This document shows, piece after piece, positions 20,563-31,568 of a stretch of DNA of 64,000 bases; the stretch's first letter is position 1, and the number at the start of each line of letters is the position of its first letter. Origin of the DNA: Chloranthus sessilifolius (taxonomy: Eukaryota; Streptophyta; Magnoliopsida; Chloranthales; Chloranthaceae); NCBI GenBank assembly GCA_021018995.1, contig CM037591.1:68351901-68415900 (forward strand). The letters are read 5' to 3'. The notes under the pieces were generated by a model that made no database searches, was not told the DNA's origin, and saw nothing but the letters and a program-made list of their open reading frames with translations. A program made the translations under genes and the position numbers.

Positions 20563-22250
20563 ATGCTTGGAAGGAGAACTCTCAACCCTCAGATTGTTCC
20601 ATTAAATCCAGAGGTTGAAAGAATTCTTAGGTTTAAACAAATCTCACCCACATCTACTTCATCTAAATCTGCTGAAATGGGTGAGCAACCTAGAACCTTG
20701 AAGGAATTCAATGTATCAGGGATTTACAATTCCCCTCTTTGCATTCAATTCCCTACTGTTCAAGGGAACTATGAGATCAAATCCTCCATAATCCAAATGC
20801 TACCCTCATTCCATGGCCTGACCAAATAAGACCCATATAAGCACATTGTTGAATTTCTAGGACTGTACACTACATTCAAGGATAGAGTCAGAACATTCCT
20901 TTTTCATTAAAGGATAGAGCCAGAACTTGGTTGTCAATGCTCCCACCTAATAGTATTCAGTCCTGGAGCAATCTTCAATATCAGTTTTTGGCCAAGTTTT
21001 TCTCCATGTCCAAGACAAGCCAGTTGAGGAAGGGCATTATCTCATTTGCTCAAGACCCAACTGAGGATTTTCATGAAGCATGGGAGAGATTCAAAGAACT
21101 CCTGAAGAAATGCCCCCATCATCGAATCTTTTAATGGCAGCTTGTTCAAAGCTTCTATCAGGGAATTGATTCTAAAAGCAGAGATATGGTAGATGCCTCT
21201 TGTGGTGGTACTTACCTCTACAAAACTGCTGAGGAGGCTTGGGAGTTATTTGACATCGTCAGTGAGAACTCCATGCAGAGAGAGACATTCAGGGACTTGG
21301 ACATTCCTAGAATGGTGAAAGAAAATACCACAAGAGGAAAGATGTATGAGGTGAGTGGGCACAATAATTTGGAAAGGAAAGTGGACAGTTTGACCCAAAA
21401 GTTTGATAAGCTCATGGGAGCAATGCAGTCACCCATGGCTGCTAAAGTGGAGAAGGCATGTGTTATATGTCAGTTCCCCACTCATCCCCTTGAGGAATGC
21501 CCCTCAGCTGTTCAATTTCTAGATTTAGTGATGCAGCATGTAGCTACCACTCAGTCCTTTGGGCAACAACCTACTGCTGGTTACCAATGGAGAAACCACC
21601 CCAACTTGAGGTGGAGACAAGATACTTTTCCAAACCAGCAGCAGTAGCCACAACAGCCCATGCCTTAGAAAAATGCTCAGCCCTACCACTAGAATTACTT
21701 TCCAAGGCCCCATTATCAACAACCCATGACTCAGCCTGTGCAGCAAGTTACACCCCCTCCAGCTGCTAGATCAATTTATTTTGAGGAACAAGTTCTAGCC
21801 TCATTGCAGAACTTAGGACCCTTGTCTCAAACTGTGAACTCTCATAGCCAAAGCATTAAAAAGATAGAAGACCATCTTGGTTAGCTATCTAATGCTTTGT
21901 CCAAGAGAGAGGAAGGTACAACCCAAGGAGACAATATGTGGTAGGTGAGGTTTCTTTTTCCCATGAGGAAGCCAAATCTATCACCACATTAAGAAGTGGA
22001 AGGCTAGTGGACAATCAAGTGGGCTGTGGGCCTTTGAAAAATTTAGAAAAAGAAAAAGAGAAGGTACAACAGGAGCAACCCATGTTGAATAAGAAGGATA
22101 ATGATGATCCTTAAGAAAAAAAAAAAAAAAGAAAAAGAGATGATGAGTTGGCTAAGGCTGTAAATGTGGGAGTAGTCCCACGTTTGTCATTTCTTAAGGC
22201 AATGTAAGCACCTTCCCCTTTTGATAAAGGGCATACCAGAATAGAGGAAA
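20563..22250 (+). pseudogene. Element A gag
   Basis: Begins MLGRRTLNP, as C does with MFGRRSLNP. The gag core follows: QPRTLKEFN, CIQFPTVQGNYEIKSSIIQMLPSFHGL, DPYKHI, LPPNSIQSWSNLQYQFLAKFF, DFHEAWERFKELLKKCPHH, GIDSKSRDMVDASCGGTYL and a CCHC zinc knuckle CVICQFPTHPLEEC (about 21460-21500). A Q-rich tail and a lysine/A-rich tract (about 22110-22140) follow before protease. Breaks: stop at about 20827, a deletion/frameshift near 20890, a stop near 21132, TAG codons in the Q-rich tail (first at 21645-21647) and a frameshift near 21915. Gag would form the virus-like particle and package the RNA. Confidence 0.9.
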
Positions 22251-23060
22251 TGATGGAAACTTTTAAGCAAGTGAAGATCAACCTGCCTCTACTTAATGCA
22301 ATCAAGCTGGTTCCAGCTTATGCCATGTTTTTAAAAGACCTTTGCACCCACAAAAGACGATCAAGGATACATCTGTCCAAGAAAGTTTTTTCAGCAGAAA
22401 AAGTGAAACAAATACTGACTATTGCAACTCCAACAAAACTCCAAGACCCTGGAGTCCCCACTATCCCCTGAATTATTGGGGATCATACCATTGAAAAGGC
22501 CTTGTTAGATCTGAAAGCTAGTGTGAATTTGCTTCCATATTTAGTATATGAGAAGCAAGGCTTAGGAGAGTTGAAGCCCACACATGTGGTCTTATAACTA
22601 GCTGACAGATCTGAAAGGAAGCCTGTGGGGATCATTGAAGATGTCTTGGTTGGGGTTGACAAATTCTTTTATCCTGCTGATTTCCTGGTGCTGGATATGG
22701 TGCCGAGCAAGTGTGCTACTTCTATCTCTATGATGTTAGGCAGGCCCTTTTTGGCCACTGCAAATGCTTGTATACAATGTAGATCAGGGGTCATGGAAGT
22801 ATCTTTTTGTAATATAAAAGTCAAGCTGAATGTGTACAATGCAGCTCACCAGCCCCACTTAGAAAATGAGGGCTGTTTTTCCATTGATGTGCTGGATGAG
22901 TTTGTGCAAGAAAATTTACCTCAGCTGCTGGAAAGTGTAAATTTTGAAGCAGGACCAGCAAAGTATCACCCATGGACTCCTATTTTATTACCTCTTCCAC
23001 CACCTTCTAAGGCACCCCTAGTGCCTTCACTCATCAGTCCCCCAGATGTGGAGTTAAAGC
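22251..23060 (+). pseudogene. Element A aspartic protease
   Basis: In frame with EEMMETFKQVKINLPLL and VPAYAMFLKDL, then LQDPGVPTIP, the active site LLDLKASVNLLPY (DLGAS is usual; the Gly codon has become Lys, around 22510) and flap-side sequence VGVDKFFYPADFLVLDM and MLGRPFLATANACIQC. Stops occur at about 22469 and 22597. The protease processes gag-pol; the Gly to Lys change beside the catalytic Asp would be expected to abolish activity even without the stops. Confidence 0.85.
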
Positions 23061-24027
23061 AACTCCCAAAATCTTTAAAATATGTTTTTTTAGGAGCCAA
23101 TTACAAACTGCCAGTGACAATCTCTTCCTTCCTCACTCTTGAGCAGGAAGAAGAATTACTTTGTGTGCTAAAAAGGCATATGAAAGCAATAGGGTGGACT
23201 ATTGCAGATTTGGGGGGGATAAATCTAGCTGTGTGCATGCACAAAATTCATCTTGAAGAGGGCTCTAAACCTTCTAGAGAGATGCAAAGGAAGTTCAACC
23301 CACACATGTAAGAAGTTGTTATGAAGGAAGTAGTCAAACTTCTTAATGCTGGAGTCATTTACCCTATCTCAGATTCTCAATGGGTGGCACCCACCCAGGT
23401 AGTGCCCAAGAAATCTAGGATCACAGTAGTTCAAGCAGACTCAGGTGAGCTAATTCCAACCAGACAGACCACTAGATGGAGGGTATGCATAGACTATCGC
23501 AAGCTCAATGAGAAAACTAGCAAGGATCACTTTCCATTACCTTTTATAGATCAGATCTTAGATAAGTTGACAGGTAAGGCTTTTTACTGTTTTCTTGATG
23601 GTTATTCAGGATACAACCAAATTCTTGTTTACCCACAAGATCAAGAAAAAACTACATTCACTTGTCCATTTGGAACCTTTGCATACAGAATGATGCCATT
23701 TGGGCTATGTAATGCACCTGCCACTTTTCAAAGATGCATGTATGCTATCTTTTCTGACATGATTGACAAGTTTCTAGAGATTTTTATGGATGATTTCTCT
23801 ATTTATGGGGATGATTTTAGCCAATGTCTGCACCATCTCATCCTTGTGCTATAAAGGTGTGAGGAGACCAGCCTGGTTCTGAGTTGGGAAAAGAGCCATT
23901 TCATGGTGACTCAAGGTATTGTCGTAGGACATGTTGTTTCCCAAAGAGGAATAAAGGTTGATCCAACTCAAATCAATTTAATAGTATATTTGCCCCCTCC
24001 CAAAACTGTCAAATAAGTCAGGTCATT
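23061..24027 (+). pseudogene. Element A reverse transcriptase
   Basis: Typical Athila RT: HKIHLEEGSKPSREMQRKFNPHM, VVKLLNAGVIYPISDSQWVAP, VCIDYRKLNEKTSKDHFPLP, FLDGYSGYNQI, TCPFGTFAYRMMPFGLCNAPATFQRCM and the catalytic block EIFMDDFSIYGD (FMDD form, about 23780-23815). A stop at 23309 and another at 23852, plus a frameshift near 24020, interrupt it. Downstream of the second stop the thumb (LSWEKSHFMVTQGIVVGHVVS) is still recognisable. It copies element RNA into cDNA. Confidence 0.92.
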
Positions 24028-24591
24028 TTGGGCCATGCTGATTTCTATAGGAGGTTCATCAAAGACTTTATCAAAATTTCTAAGCCTCTTTGCCACTTGT
24101 TGTGCCAAGAGGTTCCATTTGTGTTCAATGATGAATGCCTAGCTGCTTTTAAACTTCTGAAGACTTGTTTGACAACTGTTCCTATATTACAAGCTCCTGA
24201 TTTCTCTCTGCCATTTGAGCTGATGTGTGATGCATCAGACTTTGCCATTGGTGCAGTACTGGGACAAAGGAAAGACAAAGCACCATGTGTGGTGGCATAT
24301 GCTAGAAAATCAATGGTTGATGCTCAATTGAATTACACTACAACTGAAAAGGAGCTGCTAGCCATTGTATTTGCTTTGGAAAAGTTCAGATCATATGTGT
24401 TGGGATCCAAGATCACTGTGTTTACTGACCATTCAGCCCTAAAATATCTCTTGTCTAAGAAAGAAGCCAAGGCTAGACTAATTAGATGGATTCTTCTTCT
24501 GCAAGAATTCAACTTGGAAATCAAAGACAAGAAGGGGGTTGAAAATATGGTTGCAGACCACCTATCAAGGATCCCAGATGCTGAAATATAG
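24028..24591 (+). pseudogene. Element A RNase H
   Basis: The connection [20 protein letters not shown] leads to the RNase H domain: [51 protein letters not shown] and [13 protein letters not shown]. The Asp, Glu, Asp and terminal Asp positions are all retained. The segment is open for 187 codons; the frame differs by one from the RT part upstream. Only one RNase H domain is present, unlike element B. Confidence 0.9.
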
Positions 24592-25988
24592 AGTTTGCCC
24601 ACCAATGATTCTTTCCCAGATGAGCAGCTTTTTGTTGTAGAGATAAGTATGCCCTGGTTTGCCAACATAGTAAACTATCTTGTTGTGGGAAGGATACCCC
24701 CACACTGGAGTAAGGATGATAGGAATCTGTTCTTCTCACACATTCGATATTACTTGTGAGAGGATCCTTACCTTTTTAAGTATTGTGCAGACCAGGTGAT
24801 AAGAAGATGTGTTCCTGAAACTGAGTTTGAAAACATTCTAACCATGTGCCATGAACAGGCTTGTGGGGGCCATTTCAGTGGTAACAAGACTGCTGCAAAG
24901 ATGCTTCAAAGTGGTTTCTATTGGCCCACTCTTTTCAAGGATGCTATACAGCATTGCAAAGCTTGTTCTAGATGCCAGCAAATGGAAAGTATTACAAAAA
25001 GAAACTCCATGCCCGTGCAACCTGTGCTTGTTGTTGAATTATTTGACATATGGGGAATTGATTTTATGGGACCTTTCCCCCCCTCCTATGGATATAATTT
25101 CATTCTTGTAGCTGTGGACTATGTGTCCAAATTGGTAGAGGTCATAGCTACAAGAACAAATGATCATAAAGTTGTCATTAAGTTCTTAAAGGACAACATC
25201 TTCTCTAGGTTTGGCACCCCCAAAGCTCTTATTAGTGATGGAGAAAGCCACTTCTGCAATAAACCTTTTGAGAAACTATTGGAAAAATACTCTGTGACCC
25301 ACAGAGTTGCTACTCCCTACCACCCACAAACCAGTGGGCAAGTAGAGATTTTCAACAGGGAAATCAAACACATCTTAGAGAAGACTATGCAAGCTGATAG
25401 GAGAGATTGGTCCATAAAACTGCCAGATGCCTTGTGGGCTTATAGGACTGCCTATAAGACCCCATAGGGATGTCCCCATTCAAACTAGTATATGGCAAGG
25501 CATGTCACCTACTTGTTGAGTTGGAACATAGAGCATATTGGGCAATTAAAATATTAAATTCTGACTTAACTTCTACTAGTGTGAACAGGAAATTGCAATT
25601 ATCTGAGCTTGATGAGTTAAGGTTGGAAGCATATTCAAATGCCCAGATCTACAAGGAAAAAATCAAAGCCTTTCATGATAGGATTTTGCTGCGGAAAGAA
25701 TTCAAAATAGGTGACAAGGTATGATAATTCAATTCAAGATTAAAATTCCTTCCAGGAAAATTACATTCCAGATGGGATGGGCCTTCCACAGTTTTACATG
25801 TTTCCCCATTCGAGGCTGTAGAAATCATGGACCCCAAAGATGGTAGAGTCATGAAAGTCAATGGACAGAAGTTAAAAATTAGTGTTGAAAAAATCTGTGA
25901 GCTTGAGGAGACCATTGATCTCAAGACCCTCCAATTTATACATGATTTCAGTGTGCATCATATGTACTATATTTTGGTTCTGTTTTAA
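24592..25988 (+). pseudogene. Element A integrase
   Basis: After a stop (24589-24591) the frame continues with PDEQLF and the HHCC zinc finger ([28 protein letters not shown]), then the DDE core: [52 protein letters not shown]. The triad Asp-Asp-Glu is present although DGG has become DGE. The C-terminal domain (LPGKLHSRWDGPSTVLHVSPFEAVEI) runs to a stop at 25986-25988. Breaks: stop near 24757, frameshift near 25467 and paired stops near 25725. It would insert cDNA with 5-bp target duplications, as seen around these elements. Confidence 0.9.
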
Positions 25989-26840
25989 GTGCTTACTTTC
26001 TGTTTTGATGTTTTGTTCAGTTACGATAAAATTGTCATGCTAGCATTAGGTCATCATTTCAATCTTGTCAGCAGTCCAGGGACCATGAGAGTATGTCAAC
26101 AATGGAAGAAATTTTGAATGGAAGCATAGCAAAAGAGTTTGCTGAGAGCTGAGGCTGAGCACTGCACGAAAATACAATTTTAATGGGTATTTAGGACCTG
26201 TCGATAAGTCATTTGAGGATTTCGATAGGTCATTTGAGGATTTTGATAGGCTCTAAGACTTGTCGATAGGTGAAAACAACTTTTCGACAAGTTCAAAAGG
26301 TTAGAATGAAGCTTTTGATAGGTTCTGGATACCTATCAGGAACCTATCGAGAGGATGAATCCTGTACCATATGAACCTATCGATAAGAAGGATTTAACCT
26401 ATCGAAGCTTTCCACCTGCAAGCCAAATTCTTTCTAATGTTCGATAGGAGAGCCCAACCTATCGAAATCACTCAGCTCATCCTATCGAAATCGATTTTCA
26501 CTCTTTTTTACCTGTCGTTAGGTCACTTTTGCCCATTCAACACTCTCTACAAATCCCTAGCTCTCTCTTCCTCATTGGTCGCTGCTCTCATTTTTCTGCC
26601 AAATACTCTAAGGATTTTTCGTCACTCAGTTTTTCATCCATCAAGAACATTCAGGACGCACAAAGGAGCATTTTACACCTGATTTCTGTGGATTTGGATC
26701 TGTCAATCAAAATTTCTGTACAACCCTAAGAGTTTTGGGTAAGTTGTCCTCCTACTTTCACTCTATTACTTCTCTAGTTGTTTACTTCAAATTTTTACTA
26801 CAAATTCATGAGTGAGCTAGAGATCAATTTTTGACAGTAA
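25989..26840 (+). promoter_or_regulatory. Motif-rich spacer between integrase and ORF2 of A
   Basis: No ORF of note. At about 26190-26520 there is a dense cluster of TCGATAGG/CCTATCGA motifs, the same kind as in the U3 part of the A LTR, but in otherwise different sequence. It is followed by a CT-rich leader-like stretch (about 26530-26640) and a splice-donor-like GTAAGT (26739-26744) with an acceptor-like TTTTTGACAG (26828-26837) just before the ORF2 ATG. This looks like an internal promoter/5' UTR for ORF2; it is inferred, not proven. Confidence 0.5.
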
Positions 26841-29793
26841 ATGGCCGATTCTGAAGAAACCCTAGCTGAGCTATTCTGACAAACAGTTGCTTCCACCCTC
26901 GAGTCCACCAAAAAATCAAAGCCTACCACTAACCCACCTGCCAAGAGGAAGCTCCTTGAGAGGAAGCCTAACAAGGCTCCTAAAGCTAAAAAAGCCAAGT
27001 CTATAGCAATTCAGGAACCTACTACAGAAATCCCCATGGGGAGATCTGCTCAAACTGGGGAAGCACCTTTACCCACCCCTGACATACAGCCTGTGGTGGA
27101 GCTTCCTGCTACGTTAACCACCCCTAATGAGCTTATAAATGGGTTGAGCCTTGTCCCCGAGACAGATTTTGATCTTGCATACTTTACTGAGATAGAGGAG
27201 TGTCAGGGGACACTAACGTATCTAAAGAAGGAGGGATTGTTACCCCTACTTACACCCTTGAAGGAGACTGTGTACCCCAGGTTGGTTAAATTGTGGTACC
27301 AGAATTTGACAAAGCAGGTGGTGCCTAGGAATGAGGTTGTGCTGGAAATTCTGATTGATGATTGGCAAATCATTGTGGATTGCAAGGATATTGGGATGGC
27401 TTTGGGAGTTCCACACCAATTTGACTCCACTAGATCTGAGGGAGCACCCAAATGGGTTACATTTAAAGAAATGGCTAAACAACTCGCCAATGGAATTGTG
27501 GGATCTGGTGAATCTTTGATGAGAAGAGACCCACAACCTAGCCTTAGATTCATTAATACTATTTTGAGGAAGAATGTATATGTCACTGGGCACCTGGAAG
27601 AGAGAAGACCCCCAGTTGTAGATGCCTTGTACTACTGTTCCAAAGGGAAATTTTTGAATGCCCCAAATCTGATTTTTGAGACAATGGTAGACATCAATGA
27701 CAAGGTGCTTAAAAGACAAGCATTTGCTAAGGGTAGTGGGCTGCCTTTAAGCAGGCTCATTACATGTTTGCTCAAGGCTGGGAAATATGTTGTCAAGAGG
27801 AACGAGCCAATGGAGAAGTTAACCCCAAAAGTGTATGGGAAAAGGGCATGGTCCACCAGCCTGATCCTGATAAAGAAAAGTAAGCCAGCTGAGATGGAGG
27901 AGGTTGAGGAGGTGCCCACTACCACTACAGCAGATCTTACTACTAAGATACCCCCATCCACCCTTTCACCTACCTTACCTACATCATCACCAACACCTCC
28001 ACCCACTTTGGTCTTCTCCTTTGTATCAGTCCCTCTTCCAACAGACCTCTCTCCTCCCACCTTTGAGCCAATTTTACCTCCACCCACCACTCAAGTCCTC
28101 CAACCTGAACTCCTTGAACCTCCTACACTACCAGAGCTTACTGGTACCCTCTCTTCACCCCCTTTGACCAATCCATTTCTAACTTCCCCCCTCCCTAACC
28201 CTTACCGCACACCCAGGGCTTAGACCAGTTTACCACTGCTGGGTTCACTACCCTCATGACATCCATTGTAGAAGATGTTGGACATGAGTACACCCCACTC
28301 CTTGACTCCCCACACCCCACTCCCCCTCAATTCAACCATGCACCCTTCTCCCCTTTCTAGCCCATTCAAGCACCTGTCCCCTCCAACCCCATCATGCCTG
28401 ATTCTTTCACTCAAATTTTCTCCCTATTACAGTCCATTCAAACTCAATTGATAGCCAATACCAACAACCAAGCCATCATGAGCTCCTGCCTTCAATCCAT
28501 TCAATCCACCCTTACTCCATCCTCTTCAGTTCCTCAACCCCCTCACACTTCCCCTCTTTCCCCTATCCAATCACCTATCCTTTTATCCCCTCCATCTTCA
28601 CCCATAGTTCCACCCCCCACAGCTGCTACCCAGTCTAAGGAGGTAGCCACTCCATTTTGCCCCATACCTATCCCATCCCCATCTTTTACCCCTTCCTCAC
28701 CCTCAATAGTAGCCACTGAAGCTGTTGTGTCACCTACCACCCAACCGCCCACTCTCCCTACACCTGTCTTCAAAGATGCCTCCACCCAAAATGATCCATG
28801 TGAGGAACTGGTTTTCTCCATCCCCTCCTCTTCTTTGCCCATTATCCTCAGGTCCCCCATCTACTTATTCCCTTACCTCACCCTGCTGTATGCAATGAGG
28901 GACAACCCCTAAATCCGTCGGGATGTCTTGAGTGGTATGGCTGCCCTTCGAGCTTCCCTAGAAGTTTCCTATGAGGAGAGGATTACTTTCATGGAATTGG
29001 AGCAAAGAATCCAGCTCCAGGATATCTCTCAGGGTTGGAAGGAAATCCTGACTCGTTATGAGTCCGCCAATCTTCTTGCTGAGGTGAAGACTCGCATTGT
29101 CGAATTTGTGAAGAAGAATGCTGAGCTTCTCCAGAAAAAATTAGCCAATGCTCAGGAGATACTCAAGGCCACAAAGGAACTCTTTGAGTCAGACCTGCTT
29201 TATGTCGCGAAGAAAATCGATATTCTGGAGAGAAAAGTTACTTCATTGACTTCTCAACCATTTCAACCAACCCCTTTTGCTACAACTCCTCCTTTCAACC
29301 CTCCTGCCACTCAACCTACTCCTACCCTACCTATAGATGTTCCCCCCCTCTAGCCCAAGATCTTCCTACAACTAAACCTTCCCCACCACAACCTAAGAGG
29401 ACTTATACAAAGAGAAGTGTTATTGCCAAGAGATCTATTTCCTCTGCTTCTGCTCGTAGTAAAGGGAAGGAACCTGCTACCCAGTCTGAAGAGGTAGCCC
29501 CCACTAAGCCCCCACCCACACATGACACCTCCTCCACTCTACTCTCTAAGGAGGAAAGAAGAAAAGTTGCTATTGCCCTTGGCCTTTATCCTACTATCCT
29601 TTTCCCTTCTGATTCTGATTCTAACTCTGCTGCTGTTTCTGCCAAGAAAACCAAGAAATCTGATGCCCAGTCTAAGGAGGCCCCCAAGCAGTCCACTAAG
29701 AAGTCCCCATCTAAAAGAAAAGTTCCTTTATCCAAGGATGATTTGAAAATTTTGGAAAATTTGTATGATTGGCCTGATGATGCTTGTAAATAA
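26841..29793 (+). pseudogene. Element A ORF2 (env-position protein, unknown function)
   Basis: Starts MADSEETLAEL; after an early TGA (26877-26879) a basic segment follows (AKRKLLERKPNKAPKAKKAK, nuclear-signal-like), then a globular region (about 27120-27870) with PRLVKLWYQNL, EILIDDWQIIVDCKDIGMALG, LRFINTILRKNVYVTGHLEE and LISRLITC-like sequence, then a long Pro/Ser/Thr-rich stretch, a helical coiled-coil-like segment (about 28940-29260, ELLQKKLANAQEILKATKEL) and a Lys-rich tail ending LENLYDWPDDACK. The globular part resembles the plant transposon-associated domain found after pol in Athila elements. I see no signal peptide or transmembrane segment, so an envelope role is not supported. Frameshifts lie near 28225, 28920 and 29355. 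Confidence 0.75.
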
Positions 29794-31553
29794 ATATAGT
29801 TTAGGATTGTTTGTTTCTCTTCCTGCTTTGGATCATGTACATATTTTAGATGTTAATAATAATTTCTTTTCTGTGTTATGTCTTTCTTTGTGCTTATTCT
29901 TTTATTTGTTCTTCATATACCCTGTTCATTGCTACAATGCTCTCTCAACAGTGAGGACACTATTTACTTTAGGTTTGGGGGTATGGCAGGTGTGCCAATT
30001 AAATGAGTTAATGCTAGTGTAGCAAAGTTGAAAAAGTTTTTAAAAATAAAGTGATTTCTCACCTGATTTGTGGAAAAGAGGGAATTAAAAACTTTTTTAA
30101 ATTGAATTGAGCTGTAGTTTTAGCATTTTTCATAAAGCAAGTGACAAGAATTTTCAAAAAGTAATGTTTAGTGGACCTGAAAGAAGAGAAAAATGTGAGG
30201 ATACATCCCAGAAATTTGATGGAAGGCCATACTCAGTGAGATTTGGGCCTGAAAAAATTTCTTTGAAGAGTGTCTTGGCAAATTTTTCTGCTCTAAGGAC
30301 TGTTTGGATCTAGTTGGGATCACTAGAAGTTAGGCAAATCCAAATTAAAACAACTTGACAGCATTCATGACATTGAGGACATTAAGTAAGGCCATCCCTT
30401 GGATAGTTTGAGCCCAAAATTTTCCCACCTTTGAACTACCCTTGATACACACCATGTGAGCCTTTAAAATCCCAACTTTTCTTTGATAAAAATCAGAAGA
30501 TTTAAACCCAAAACCCCTTAACCTATTTCAGTTCACTGTCGATATGAGAAATCAGGAAAAAGGAGGAGAAGTGAGGGTAGAGGAGCAAGGTTTAAAATTT
30601 TGATGAAAGAGAAGGAAGCACATTTGGTGGTATTGTGGTATTCCAGCCCATTAAAAAAAAAAAGAGAAAAATACAAAAAATAAAAAAGGAAAACAGAAAA
30701 TCAAAGAAAAAGAATGAGAAAGAGAAGTCATTTCATTGAAAGATTAAAATAAGGATTATAAACTGATCACTTCAAATCTGAAAGTTCAAGAAGTAAATGA
30801 AGATGTGCTGAAATGAAGAAGGTTGAGTTGCAAATCACCTCCTTTCCTCTATTGATTTCTCAATTTGAATCCTTTTTACCCCTTTTATTCTTTTACAAAT
30901 TTCACCCATAAACCACATTACAACCCAATAAAAAAGACCTTACTGATCTAAAATGGATTGAGCTATCATGTGGAGATGAGGATTTGTTTAACCTATGGTG
31001 AAAAGAGTTAGAAAATTTCATAAGTTAGAGCAATGCCTATGCTCATGCTTGCAGTCCTATTTGAGGGCTGTAACTACTCTTGAGCTGTGAGAAATGATGC
31101 ACCCTTCTACTTGTGTTGTGGTCTAAAATAAAAAAATTGACTGGGGCATTGTCAACACAGAATTCTTAAATTAAAGGTGAACTCTATATTAATTTTCAGG
31201 AACAATGCCTTGACATGAACTGAATGATGATGAAGGAATTATAGCAGAATTTCAAGTTTTAAACTGATGATTTTTCTGCTGAAAATTCTTTAAAAAAAAA
31301 TTGAAGGGACATGGTGTGGAATTTATTTCATTTCACTGAAACTCTGTTTTAACATGTTGCATAAGTATTAACTAATTTTATTGGAGAAGTTCGTGGGTAC
31401 CTTCACTGAAAACCCTCAGGAGACTCCACTCCTCCACTAGGGATCACCTAGGGGTTCAAAAGGCTTGATGCATATGCTAAATGCGTCTGTGCTCCCTACA
31501 AAAGTGGCATTTTAGTTTTCTTTATTCTTCCTTTGCTCAGGGACTACCAAAGC
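29794..31553 (+). other. 3' UTR of element A
   Basis: Contains a PPT-like GGTTTGGGGGT (29973-29983) after GTGAGGACAC (29951-29960), an A-rich tract (about 30648-30720) and a block at about 31400-31515 that is strongly conserved in D (52250-52365) and, in reverse, in C on both sides of the A insertion. No coding sequence was recognised. Confidence 0.7.
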
Positions 31554-31568
31554 TTAGGTTTAGGGGTG
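31554..31568 (+). other. Polypurine tract of A
   Basis: TTAGGTTTAGGGGTG directly precedes the 3' LTR. It is one base different in the G-run from the C and D tracts (TTAGGTTTGGGGGTG). Confidence 0.85.

Noticed and set aside
26437-26729. Two short ORFs before ORF2 of A
   Set aside because: They overlap the motif cluster and CT-rich leader; no counterpart in D.
27203-28090. Minus-strand ORFs of 127-157 codons opposite ORF2 of A
   Set aside because: Shadow frames of the ORF2 coding strand; no independent similarity and no promoter evidence.
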